Below are positions 1 through 5,944 of a DNA stretch of 7,378 bases, piece by piece (the first letter of the stretch is position 1; each line of letters begins with the position of its first letter). The position numbers and the translations under genes were made by a program. The stretch is from the NCBI GenBank assembly GCA_007570905.1, contig RKSI01000159.1, positions 1-7,378 on the forward strand. The letters run 5' to 3'. Source of the stretch: Gammaproteobacteria bacterium (GTDB lineage: Bacteria > Pseudomonadota > Gammaproteobacteria > Poriferisulfidales > Oxydemutatoraceae). A model generated the notes under the pieces. That model did no database searches. It was given only the letters and a program-made list of their open reading frames with translations, and was not told the DNA's origin.

Positions 1-1052
1 CCCAGCAGCGCGCCGTCCTCACGCTCAACCAGCAGGTCAATCTCGCGTTTCTTCTGGTCGCGGTAGTTGAAGATTTTATGGCGCACATCTTCCTCGGCGT
101 CAACCTGGGCGGCCAGTTCATTGAAGACGAAAGTCTCGAATAGTTTGCCGGCCTGGTCGGGGTTCAGCGCGCCCGGTTTCCAGCCGAGGATGGACGCCAT
201 CAGTCCTGAATCCGTCATGAAAAACTTGCGCTGCTTGCCGACCTGCGCGTAGTCCGTCCTTGTCCATGGCGGCACAAGTTCAACAAGGTAAAGCAACCGC
301 AACGCCTCGATGTAACTCTCCGCGGTTTCACGCTGAATGCCCAGCCCGGAAAGAATTGCCGAGATGTTCATGTACTTTCCCGACCACGCGGCCAGCACCA
401 GGATGAGATCGCGCAAGGCGCCATGGCGCCTGAGGCGGGATATATCCTTCAGATCCTGCTGCAGCAGCGATTCAATGAAATTGCCGTACCACTTCCGGCG
501 CTGTGCGCCGCTCAACTTCACCGCTTCGGGAAAGCCGCCCCGGAGCGCAAGGTCAAGCAATTGTTTGCGGCCAGCGGCGGCAATCTTCCCCGACTTGAAA
601 GAACGGCTGAACGCAACCTTCAGAAACCCCGGCTTGACTTTCTTCATCTCGCCCTGGGTCAGCAGACGCAGCCGGATTCTGTGTACTCGCCCGGCCAGCG
701 ATTCCATCGCGGTGGGCGCCGCCAGTATGTTGGACGAACCGGTCAGCAGGAATCGTCCCGGGCGATTGTCTTCATCCACCGCCTGCTTAATCGCCAGAAG
801 CAACTCCGGAATCCGCTGAAACTCGTCAATAATCAGCGTGGAGTAGTTGTGCCGCACCAACTCCCGCAGGTCATTGCGGGCTGCCGCCAGAGTCTGCGGG
901 TCATCCAGCGTGAGGTAGCCTGTGTTGCCGGAAGCCAGTTTCCGCGCCAGCGTAGTTTTGCCGCATTGGCGGGTGCCCGACAATACGACGATTCTCGAGT
1001 ATTCCAGGGCCTGCTTGACAAGGGGCTGTTGCCAGCGGGGATAAGCGTTCAT
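1..1052 (-). CDS. AAA ATPase of the AAA_14/DUF4143 type, C-terminus off the left edge
   Basis: I translated this by hand from ATG at 1052 down to the window edge; the frame stays open for 350 residues, so the gene is intact but partial. The N-terminal ATPase half has a Walker A motif GTRQCGKT (residues 26-33), a Walker B LIIDE (73-77) and a sensor-like LLTGSSN (102-108). The C-terminal half has the DUF4143 pattern: ESLLQQDLKDI (194-204), GKLFETFVFNEL (302-313) and FNYRDQKKREIDLLVE (328-343), whose EID resembles the acidic core of the nuclease-like fold. Families of this kind are usually about 380-400 residues, so perhaps 30-50 are missing. The cellular role of these ATPases is poorly defined; some are discussed as toxin-antitoxin or mobile-element associated. 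GC is clearly lower than in the mfn genes (about 52-63% in lines counted by eye), suggesting a different history. No Shine-Dalgarno sequence is visible, and the start codon nearly abuts the repeat array. Confidence 0.93.
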   Translation of the reverse strand, partial: MNAYPRWQQPLVKQALEYSRIVVLSGTRQCGKTTLARKLASGNTGYLTLDDPQTLAAARNDLRELVRHNYSTLIIDEFQRIPELLLAIKQAVDEDNRPGRFLLTGSSNILAAPTAMESLAGRVHRIRLRLLTQGEMKKVKPGFLKVAFSRSFKSGKIAAAGRKQLLDLALRGGFPEAVKLSGAQRRKWYGNFIESLLQQDLKDISRLRRHGALRDLILVLAAWSGKYMNISAILSGLGIQRETAESYIEALRLLYLVELVPPWTRTDYAQVGKQRKFFMTDSGLMASILGWKPGALNPDQAGKLFETFVFNELAAQVDAEEDVRHKIFNYRDQKKREIDLLVEREDGALL

Positions 1053-1072
1053 GGTGGTTAGTATGCCAGAAT

Positions 1073-1279
1073 CGTCAGATTTTACTATTAGGGGCCGTCA
1101 GATTTTGTGGTTAGAGGGCGTCAGATTTGTGTATTAGGGGCCGTCAGATTTGTGCATTATGTGGTGTCAGATTTTGTGGTTAGGCGGCGTCAAATTTTAC
1201 TGGTAGGAGCCGTCAGATTTTATGGTTAGAGGGCGTCAGATTTGAGCATTAGAGGCCGTCAGATTTGTGTATTACAGGC
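1073..1279. repeat. 23-bp tandem repeat array, nine full units
   Basis: Nine consecutive units of exactly 23 bp start at 1073, 1096, 1119, 1142, 1165, 1188, 1211, 1234 and 1257. Each begins with (C/T)GTCA(G/A)ATTT, continues with a variable core of about six bases and ends in TTAG-like sequence plus a G-rich tail. Unit length never varies, while bases in the core and tail do. A heavily decayed tenth unit may follow at 1280-1302, and a GTGGTTAG fragment at 1054-1061 may be a remnant at the other end. The array fills the gap between the ATPase start and the mfnE-like gene and supplies the 3' end of the latter. There are no unique spacers, so it is not a CRISPR. Function is unknown; iteron-like binding sites, a recombination or insertion scar, or a neutral minisatellite are all possible. 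Confidence 0.95.
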
Positions 1280-1984
1280 TGTCGTATTGGATTGGTATGT
1301 CACTATTTTCCCTTCTACATCAGTGATATAGAGCAAATCAAGCCATTCCGGGACCGAGACGCTGGCAACCCGCAAATTTCCGGCTGCGGCCAGTTCGCAG
1401 AAGCGCTCATCCACCAGGTCGCTGAAAGCGTCCACCTTTGCCACCGGCACCGGCTTTATCAGCACCAGCCAGTCGGCGCCGAGGCGGTCGGCGAGGCAGG
1501 CGGCGATGGAGTCCGAGGTCAGGCGCCAGTCAAAGGCGGGCGCGGGGCGGTTTTGCGGCAGCCAGACCGCGGTGTCTTCCGACGGCAGCCAGATACCGCA
1601 ACCGCCCGCCGGTATGTTCTGCACCTGCTTCGCTGCCGGCATGTCCCGTGCCCGCTCCGCCGCCGGCAAGCCCGTCAGCGCAACCGCGGCTTCGCCATCC
1701 TCCCCGGCGACGCCCATTTGCACCTGCTCCGCCGCCGGCAAGTCCGACAGCGCGGCCAGCATCAGACCGTACTGGCGCATTGCCAGCAGCGCCATATCGT
1801 GCGCGGTGCCGTCCGCAATCGGCCAGCGCTGCTGTGCGCGGCGCACCTGGTCGGCGAACGGGCCGCCGCCGGGGACAATCACCGCGCTGTGCGGCGCCTT
1901 CATCAGGCCGGCGGCGTGCGCCAGCACGCGCTTGAGTTCCGGGCGGTAATAAAGACTGCCGCCAACCTTGATGATGTATTTCAC
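1259..1984 (-). CDS. mfnE: Amino-acid-kinase-fold protein, MfnE-like (aminomethyl-furanmethanol phosphate kinase homologue)
   Basis: The 241-residue protein has the amino acid kinase fold: KVGGSLYYRP at residues 6-15 (phosphate loop), IVPGGGPFADQVR (36-48) and FDWRLTSDSIAACLADRLGA (151-170), followed by DWLVLIKPV (171-179). In archaea MfnE phosphorylates 5-(aminomethyl)-3-furanmethanol phosphate to the diphosphate, the activated half that MfnF uses; bacterial homologues sit in H4MPT/methanofuran gene islands. The start is GTG at 1984, overlapping the pabB stop by 4 nt (GTGA), which suggests translational coupling. Residues 82-128 are an Ala/Gln-rich insertion with repeated PAAEQVQ-like blocks. 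Residues 236-241 (ACNTQI) and the TGA stop are encoded entirely by the ninth unit of the 23-bp array, so the native C-terminus may have been replaced. The fold is certain; the substrate is inferred from operon context. Confidence 0.85.
   Translation of the reverse strand: MKYIIKVGGSLYYRPELKRVLAHAAGLMKAPHSAVIVPGGGPFADQVRRAQQRWPIADGTAHDMALLAMRQYGLMLAALSDLPAAEQVQMGVAGEDGEAAVALTGLPAAERARDMPAAKQVQNIPAGGCGIWLPSEDTAVWLPQNRPAPAFDWRLTSDSIAACLADRLGADWLVLIKPVPVAKVDAFSDLVDERFCELAAAGNLRVASVSVPEWLDLLYITDVEGKIVTYQSNTTACNTQI
1601..1741 (-). repeat. Internal repeat insertion in the mfnE-like kinase
   Basis: This stretch encodes residues 82-128 of the kinase. It contains LPAAEQVQ, LPAAERAR and MPAAKQVQ followed by a fourth IPAGG start. 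At DNA level, plus-strand segments at about 1620-1645, 1650-1680 and 1719-1752 share a GCxCxTGCTCCGCCGCCGGCAA-like core with substitutions. It lies between the helix after the GGGPFADQVR motif and the WLPS / TSDSIAACLA region, where I recall homologues having only a short linker. The reading frame is preserved. Confidence 0.7.
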
Positions 1985-3408
1985 AATCCGCCGAACAACT
2001 GCATCATTGAGGAGACCTTGTCGAGCGTTTCCTGGTATTCAACCTCACCCTCGGAGTCGGCGACAATGCCGCCGCCGCCGAAAAACACGATGCTGCCTGG
2101 CCGGTGCAGCGCGGTGCGGATGGCGATGCTGAAATCCATATCACCGTGGCGGCTCAGGTAGCCGATGGCGCCGCAATAAACGCCGCGCCGGTCGGGTTCC
2201 AGTTCCTCGATAATCTCCATCGCGCGCAGTTTCGGCGCGCCGGTGATGGAGCCGCCGGGAAAACACCCTCTCATCAAATGCAGCGCGTCCATCCCCGGCG
2301 CAAGGTCGCCCTCAATGGTGCTGACCAGATGGTGCACATTGGCGAAACTCTCAATGTCAAACAAACGGCTGACGCGAATTGAACCGGGCACGCAGGTCTT
2401 GCCGATGTCGTTGCGCAGCAAATCCACTATCATCAGGTTCTCGGCGCGGTCCTTGACGCTGGCGCGCAGATCTTCCATCTCGCGCGCGTCCGCCGCCGGG
2501 TCGTCGCGGCGCGGGCGCGTGCCCTTGATGGGCCGGGTCTCGACATGGCCGCCGCCAAGCCGCAGAAAGCGCTCCGGCGAAATGCTGATGACCTGCAAAT
2601 CGCCGAAGTCCAGGTAGGCCGAAAAAGGCGCCGGGTTCAGGTCGTGCAGTTGCCGGTAAATCCGCCACGGGTCGCACTCAATTTCAACGCTGAACTTCTG
2701 CGCGAGGTTCACCTGATAACAATCGCCGGCGCGGATGTATTCCTTGATGGCCTGAAAGCGCTCGATGTAGCCGCGCTTGTCCATGTTCGCCCGCGGCCCG
2801 CGCACCACGCGGCACGCCGTGCCCATCGTGCCCGTCGCGCCCGCCGCAGACACCGCGCGCTGTTCATCAAACATTCGCCACACGGCGGCAAAATCACCCT
2901 CGCCGAACTGCGCGCACGGACGCCCCACCAGCGCAATCTCGCGGCGTTTGTGATCGGCGACAACGGCCCAGTCGTAAATGCCGAGCAGCAATTCCGGCGC
3001 GCTCTCGCGGTCGGCGGCGATGTTCGGCAACCGCTCAATGCGCCGCCCCAGGTCATAACTGAAATAGCCGATGGCGCCGGTCTGAAACGGGCAGTCGCCG
3101 CCGCCGTCAAAGCGCTCATCCCACAGGTGCGCGCGCACGACATCAAACGGGTCGCCGTCAAAACGCTCGCGCCCGCCGTCGCGCGCCTCAACGGTTGTCA
3201 CACCGTCGCGGCTGCGAATCACGCGGGCCGGGTCGGCGGCGAGAATGTCATAGCGGCCAAGACGCCCATAGTGCCCGTAAGCCATGCCGCCGTGCAGAAA
3301 CACCGCGCCGGGCAGACCGGCCAGGCGCTCAAACAGCACCGCGGTGTCGCGCACATAGCGCAGCGGCCTGCGCCACAGCGCGCCGGTTTCAGCGGGTGGT
3401 TTGTTCAT
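1981..3408 (-). CDS. pabB: Aminodeoxychorismate synthase component I (PabB)
   Basis: This 475-residue chorismate-utilising enzyme makes 4-amino-4-deoxychorismate, the precursor of p-aminobenzoate, using ammonia from a PabA partner not seen here. The chorismate-binding domain fills the C-terminal half: GDCYQVNLAQKF (228-239), NPAPFSAYL (258-266), ISISPERFLR (274-283), TRPIKGTRPR (291-300), ENLMIVDLLRNDIGK (323-337), HHLVSTIEGDL (359-369), FPGGSITGAPK (383-393) and GGGGIVADSEGEVEYQET (444-461). Lys295 in PIKGT is the residue that marks PabB rather than anthranilate synthase TrpE, which has Ala there. An N-terminal anthranilate-synthase-I-like domain includes GAIGYFSYDLGR (111-122). Lying between methanofuran genes, it probably feeds pterin cofactor synthesis, since H4MPT is built on pABA. 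The start ATG lies inside one copy of a 40-bp duplication and has no clear Shine-Dalgarno sequence. Confidence 0.95.
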   Translation of the reverse strand: MNKPPAETGALWRRPLRYVRDTAVLFERLAGLPGAVFLHGGMAYGHYGRLGRYDILAADPARVIRSRDGVTTVEARDGGRERFDGDPFDVVRAHLWDERFDGGGDCPFQTGAIGYFSYDLGRRIERLPNIAADRESAPELLLGIYDWAVVADHKRREIALVGRPCAQFGEGDFAAVWRMFDEQRAVSAAGATGTMGTACRVVRGPRANMDKRGYIERFQAIKEYIRAGDCYQVNLAQKFSVEIECDPWRIYRQLHDLNPAPFSAYLDFGDLQVISISPERFLRLGGGHVETRPIKGTRPRRDDPAADAREMEDLRASVKDRAENLMIVDLLRNDIGKTCVPGSIRVSRLFDIESFANVHHLVSTIEGDLAPGMDALHLMRGCFPGGSITGAPKLRAMEIIEELEPDRRGVYCGAIGYLSRHGDMDFSIAIRTALHRPGSIVFFGGGGIVADSEGEVEYQETLDKVSSMMQLFGGL

Positions 3409-3420
3409 CGTTGATGCTCG
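3381..3420. repeat. 40-bp direct repeat, copy 1 (pabB start)
   Basis: This copy matches 3451-3490 at 35 of 40 positions, with 30 bp between the copies. It contains the pabB start codon at 3408 and encodes the first residues MNKPPAETG. The flanks beyond the 40 bp do not match, so this is a bounded local duplication. Confidence 0.9.
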
Positions 3421-3450
3421 GCATTGTCATTGCCCGTGAAGGCCGGACGC

Positions 3451-3490
3451 TGCGGGTTTCAGCCGGCGGTTTGTCCATCGTTGATGCTCG
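3451..3490. repeat. 40-bp direct repeat, copy 2 (mfnF 3' end)
   Basis: This copy covers the end of the mfnF-like gene (residues ASINDGQTAG and its TGA stop at 3459-3461). In the alternative frame it preserves an ATG followed by DKPPAET, nearly the same as the pabB N-terminus MNKPPAET. That reading frame ends after about 29 codons and does not enter pabB. Confidence 0.9.
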
Positions 3491-4520
3491 CAAGGCGGGC
3501 CACGCTGACCGCAGCCGCACAATCACAGGCGCGCTGCGACAGTTCATCGGGCAGTGTAGCAAACAGTTCGTCAAAACCGGCAAAGCGGCGCGAACAGGCG
3601 CCTGCGACACGACGCGCCAGAAACGCTCCGACGCCCGCGCCGACAACGGGTGCGCGCGCGTCCAGCGCCTCTCTCGCCGCCAGCAGGCGCACGGCCTCGG
3701 CAATCTTGCGCTGCTGCACCGCGGCGACGGCAAGCGCCGCCCGCCGCCAGCGCGCGGTGTCGCCGTCATAATCACAGCCGAACATGCGCGCCAGGCGACG
3801 CGCGCTGCCGGCGGGTGTTTTGTCGCGTTTGTCGCACGCCGGATGCTGGTCGGCGCGCTCCGGCAACCATCCGGACAAGCGATACACATCGGCGGTCGCG
3901 GCAAAGCGTTCGGCGACAACCGGATGCGGCGCGCCGTTGATGTCAAAGCAATCGGCAAGCGCCATAACCGGCGTGCGCACGACGCCGGTGTACAGCAGTT
4001 CACCCGCCTGCATCCGCGCCGCGTCGGTGTGCGCGCGCGCGCAAACCCGCCCGCCGCTGAACGGCGCAATATCGGTCGTCGTGCTGCCGATGTCCAGCAG
4101 CAGGCCGTCGCCGAAATGCGCGGCGGCCAGGCTTGCCGTCGCGTGCCAGTTGGCCGAGGCGATGCGCCCGGCGCAGTCGGCAAAGCGGTCGGCGGCGACG
4201 ATGCCCGCCTCGCCCGCATAAACCGCAAACATCTGTCCAAGCAGTTCGCCCATCCGCCGGACAATCGCCGCGACGCCGTGCGTGCGGTCGGTGAAGCAGT
4301 CGGCGAGTTCGCCGGTCATCGTCACGATATGGCGCGCCGGCGCCGCGCCCAGTTCGGCGCTGACCAGATGGCAGGCGTCATCGAGGCGTTCCACGCCGCG
4401 CCACAGCGCACACGGCGCCTGCGCGACGCGCACCACCCGGCCATCGGGCGCCAGCCGCGCCGCCTTCAGATGCGCGCCGCCGACATCCCAGCCAATCCAG
4501 TCCGCGCCGGTGTGGTTCAT
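3459..4520 (-). CDS. mfnF: MfnF-like synthase (hydantoinase/oxoprolinase-type actin-fold protein of H4MPT-linked C1 pathway)
   Basis: The 353-residue protein has an ASKHA (actin/hexokinase) fold: phosphate-1 loop GWDVGGAHLKAA (10-21), MTGELADCF (68-76), phosphate-2 loop LLDIGSTTTDIAPF (141-154), QAGELLYTGVVRTPV (171-185), ADVYRLSGWLPERAD (210-224) and a late glycine motif GAGVGAF (294-300). This pattern fits the family once called 'probable H4MPT-linked C1 transfer pathway protein'; its archaeal member MfnF joins the furan diphosphate to gamma-glutamyl-tyramine. The ATG at 4520 overlaps the mfnD stop as ATGA. The 50-nt gap to pabB includes part of a 40-bp duplication that also covers this gene's last ten codons, so the extreme C-terminus may be altered. 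The family is clear; the exact bacterial substrate is inferred, since bacterial methylofurans differ in side chain from archaeal methanofuran. Confidence 0.9.
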   Translation of the reverse strand: MNHTGADWIGWDVGGAHLKAARLAPDGRVVRVAQAPCALWRGVERLDDACHLVSAELGAAPARHIVTMTGELADCFTDRTHGVAAIVRRMGELLGQMFAVYAGEAGIVAADRFADCAGRIASANWHATASLAAAHFGDGLLLDIGSTTTDIAPFSGGRVCARAHTDAARMQAGELLYTGVVRTPVMALADCFDINGAPHPVVAERFAATADVYRLSGWLPERADQHPACDKRDKTPAGSARRLARMFGCDYDGDTARWRRAALAVAAVQQRKIAEAVRLLAAREALDARAPVVGAGVGAFLARRVAGACSRRFAGFDELFATLPDELSQRACDCAAAVSVARLASINDGQTAG

Positions 4521-5884
4521 CTGGCGCCGTCCAGCCGTATTTCAACGGGCACGAAGCGCCGCCGCGACACGGGTTCAAGCGCCTCGCCGCGCACCGCGCG
4601 AATCACTTCGGCGCACGGGTTCAGGCCAGTTGATGCGGCAAGGCCCGCGAACGATGTCGTCACGCGCGGGTTGATTTCCAGCAGATGCAATGTGTTGTCA
4701 TCGGCCACGATAAAGTCAATGCCGACATGCCCGACGATGCCGGGAAAACTGCGCTGCACGCCGGCGGCCAATTCGTCAAAGTCAAGCGCCTCCCGCGCCA
4801 GCGCATTGACATGACACGCGCTCAGCCGGAAATGCCTTTCCTTCGGTGTGTTTGGCGCGTGCGCTGCGTCCGCCGCGTCTGGTGTGCTCGGCGCGTGCGC
4901 TGCGTCCGGCACATCCGGCGTGTTCGGCGTGTCTGCCGCATTCGGCGCCTTTGGCGTGTTCGGCGTGTTTGGCGTTCCCGCCGTGTTTGGCGTGTTTGGC
5001 GTTCCCGTCGTGTCCGGTACATTCCGCACATCCGGCGTGTTCACCGTATTCGCCGTGTCCAGCACCACTTCCTGGCGGTTGGCGCCGAGGATGCGCGGCG
5101 CGCCTGCGGACGGATAAATCACATTCAGACTGGCGGCGATACCCGGCAGATACGGCTGGCACAGGTAATCGCCACCGCGCAAAAAACCGCGCGGCTGCGA
5201 TTCACCGGCGCGCAGCAGATGCGCCGATTCGCAGCCGACGCCGTCGTCGGGCTTGATGACCAGGTCGCGGTCTTGCGGAAAACACAAATCACCGAGGCGC
5301 GCGGTTTCCACGCAGCGCACGCCGTTTTGCCGCAGGCGCAGGAAGGCGCTGTATTTGCCGCCGGCCTCTTCAACGACCGGCGCAGGAGAGTTCAGCAACA
5401 GGCGCGAACCGCCGCACACAAGGCGGCACAGCTGCGCGAGCAGCCCGCCGGTTTCCGGCGCAACCGGCCAGAAGGCGTCGGCGTCTTCCAGCGCCGCGCC
5501 GACAACGGCAAAACAATCGTCGCTGTCGCGCACCCACACCAGGCCGGTCGGATAGTCCGGCGGCGGCAGGCGCGCATCGCGCACGGTAACCAGGCGCACG
5601 CCGTCCATCTCAGACAGCCCGCGTCCCAACGCATGCAGCATCAACTCACCCTCACGCGCCAGCCCCGAAAGGCCGTGCGCCAACACAGACGGGTCGTGCG
5701 CCGATGCCGACGAGCCATGCGCCGGTGCCGGCGGGCCATGCGCCAGTGCCGACGAACTGTGACCCGGCGCCGACAAGCCGCGCGCTGACGCCGACGGGTC
5801 GTGTGCCGCTGCCGGCAGGCCATGCACCGGCGCCATACCATTTGCGCCGCCGCCGGTGGCGTATTCAAACAAAACTATCTTCAT
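4517..5884 (-). CDS. mfnD: ATP-grasp ligase, MfnD-like (tyramine/tyrosine-glutamate ligase homologue), with two repeat insertions
   Basis: The 455-residue start at ATG 5884 gives MKIVLFEYATGGG, the expected N-terminus of this ATP-grasp family; the frame is open further upstream but that part is not protein-like. Core motifs are LAREGELMLHAL (75-86), LNSPAPVVEEAGGKYSAFLRL (164-184), nucleotide-binding DLVIKPDDGVGCES (207-220) with Lys211, YLCQPYLPGIAASL (240-253), GHVGIDFIV (385-393) and LHLLEINPRVTTSF (399-412), where Glu403 and Asn405 fit the Mg-binding pair. In archaea MfnD attaches glutamate to tyramine in methanofuran synthesis; some bacterial cofactors are reported to use tyrosine, so the acceptor is uncertain. 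It is the first gene of the operon, overlapping the next by 4 nt. Two in-frame expansions are striking: 7-residue repeats at 19-74 and an Asn-Thr-Pro-rich stretch at about 275-347. Both fall outside the recognisable motifs, so activity may be retained. Confidence 0.88.
   Translation of the reverse strand: MKIVLFEYATGGGANGMAPVHGLPAAAHDPSASARGLSAPGHSSSALAHGPPAPAHGSSASAHDPSVLAHGLSGLAREGELMLHALGRGLSEMDGVRLVTVRDARLPPPDYPTGLVWVRDSDDCFAVVGAALEDADAFWPVAPETGGLLAQLCRLVCGGSRLLLNSPAPVVEEAGGKYSAFLRLRQNGVRCVETARLGDLCFPQDRDLVIKPDDGVGCESAHLLRAGESQPRGFLRGGDYLCQPYLPGIAASLNVIYPSAGAPRILGANRQEVVLDTANTVNTPDVRNVPDTTGTPNTPNTAGTPNTPNTPKAPNAADTPNTPDVPDAAHAPSTPDAADAAHAPNTPKERHFRLSACHVNALAREALDFDELAAGVQRSFPGIVGHVGIDFIVADDNTLHLLEINPRVTTSFAGLAASTGLNPCAEVIRAVRGEALEPVSRRRFVPVEIRLDGAR
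4841..5062 (-). repeat. Asn-Thr-Pro-rich repeat expansion in the mfnD-like gene
   Basis: This encodes about residues 275-348 of the ligase. Several nested periods are visible. Residues TGTPNTPNT and AGTPNTPNT form a nine-residue (27-bp) doublet. On the plus strand, 4845-4880 and 4881-4916 form a 36-bp tandem pair matching at about 30 of 36 positions, encoding two copies of a DAAHAP(S/N)TP-type block. Short GTGTTTGGC-like 9-mers recur throughout. The stretch lies between LGANRQ and the HFRLSACHVN segment, where homologues have a short surface turn. Confidence 0.85.
5663..5830 (-). repeat. 21-bp (7-residue) tandem repeats in the mfnD-like gene
   Basis: Eight heptads occupy residues 19-74 with consensus xAHGxSA: PVHGLPA, AAHDPSA, SARGLSA, PGHSSSA, LAHGPPA, PAHGSSA, SAHDPSV, LAHGLSG. 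The phase is exact and the frame is kept. The repeats sit between the N-terminal FEYATGGG strand and loop and the LAREGELML helix, a point where I recall homologues having only about ten residues. Confidence 0.88.
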
Positions 5885-5944
5885 CTGCGTTATTCTTTGT
5901 CCGGGCCGGGCGGCGGGCGAACCACGCGAACCGGGCAAACCATC
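5885..5944. promoter_or_regulatory. Divergent 60-bp intergenic region with a three-unit 9-bp repeat
   Basis: This gap separates the start of the mfnD operon from the HisA-like gene, so promoters for both directions should lie in or very near it. At 5915-5941 there are three adjacent 9-mers, GGGCGAACC, ACGCGAACC and GGGCAAACC, with consensus RSGCRAACC. The last one ends 3 nt before the TTG start. I see no convincing -10/-35 pair. The triplet could be an operator or a small slippage repeat. Confidence 0.4.

Noticed and set aside
423..1061. 212-residue plus-strand open frame
   Set aside because: It lies antisense to the ATPase, whose Walker and DUF4143 motifs are intact on the minus strand.
1073..1279. 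CRISPR array
   Set aside because: Units are contiguous 23-mers with no unique spacers of the usual 25-40 bp, and no cas genes are present.
1981..3408. Anthranilate synthase TrpE
   Set aside because: The PIKGT motif with Lys rather than Ala, and the pathway context, indicate PabB.
3195..4814. 539-residue open frame on the plus strand
   Set aside because: It is antisense to mfnF, pabB and mfnD, Arg/Ala-rich and without motifs; long shadow frames are expected in GC-rich DNA.
5801..5944. Longer N-terminus for the HisA-like protein starting at ATG 5801
   Set aside because: It would overlap the antisense mfnD start, and the added residues have no HisA similarity; (M)KIIPAIDL at 5945 is the family start.
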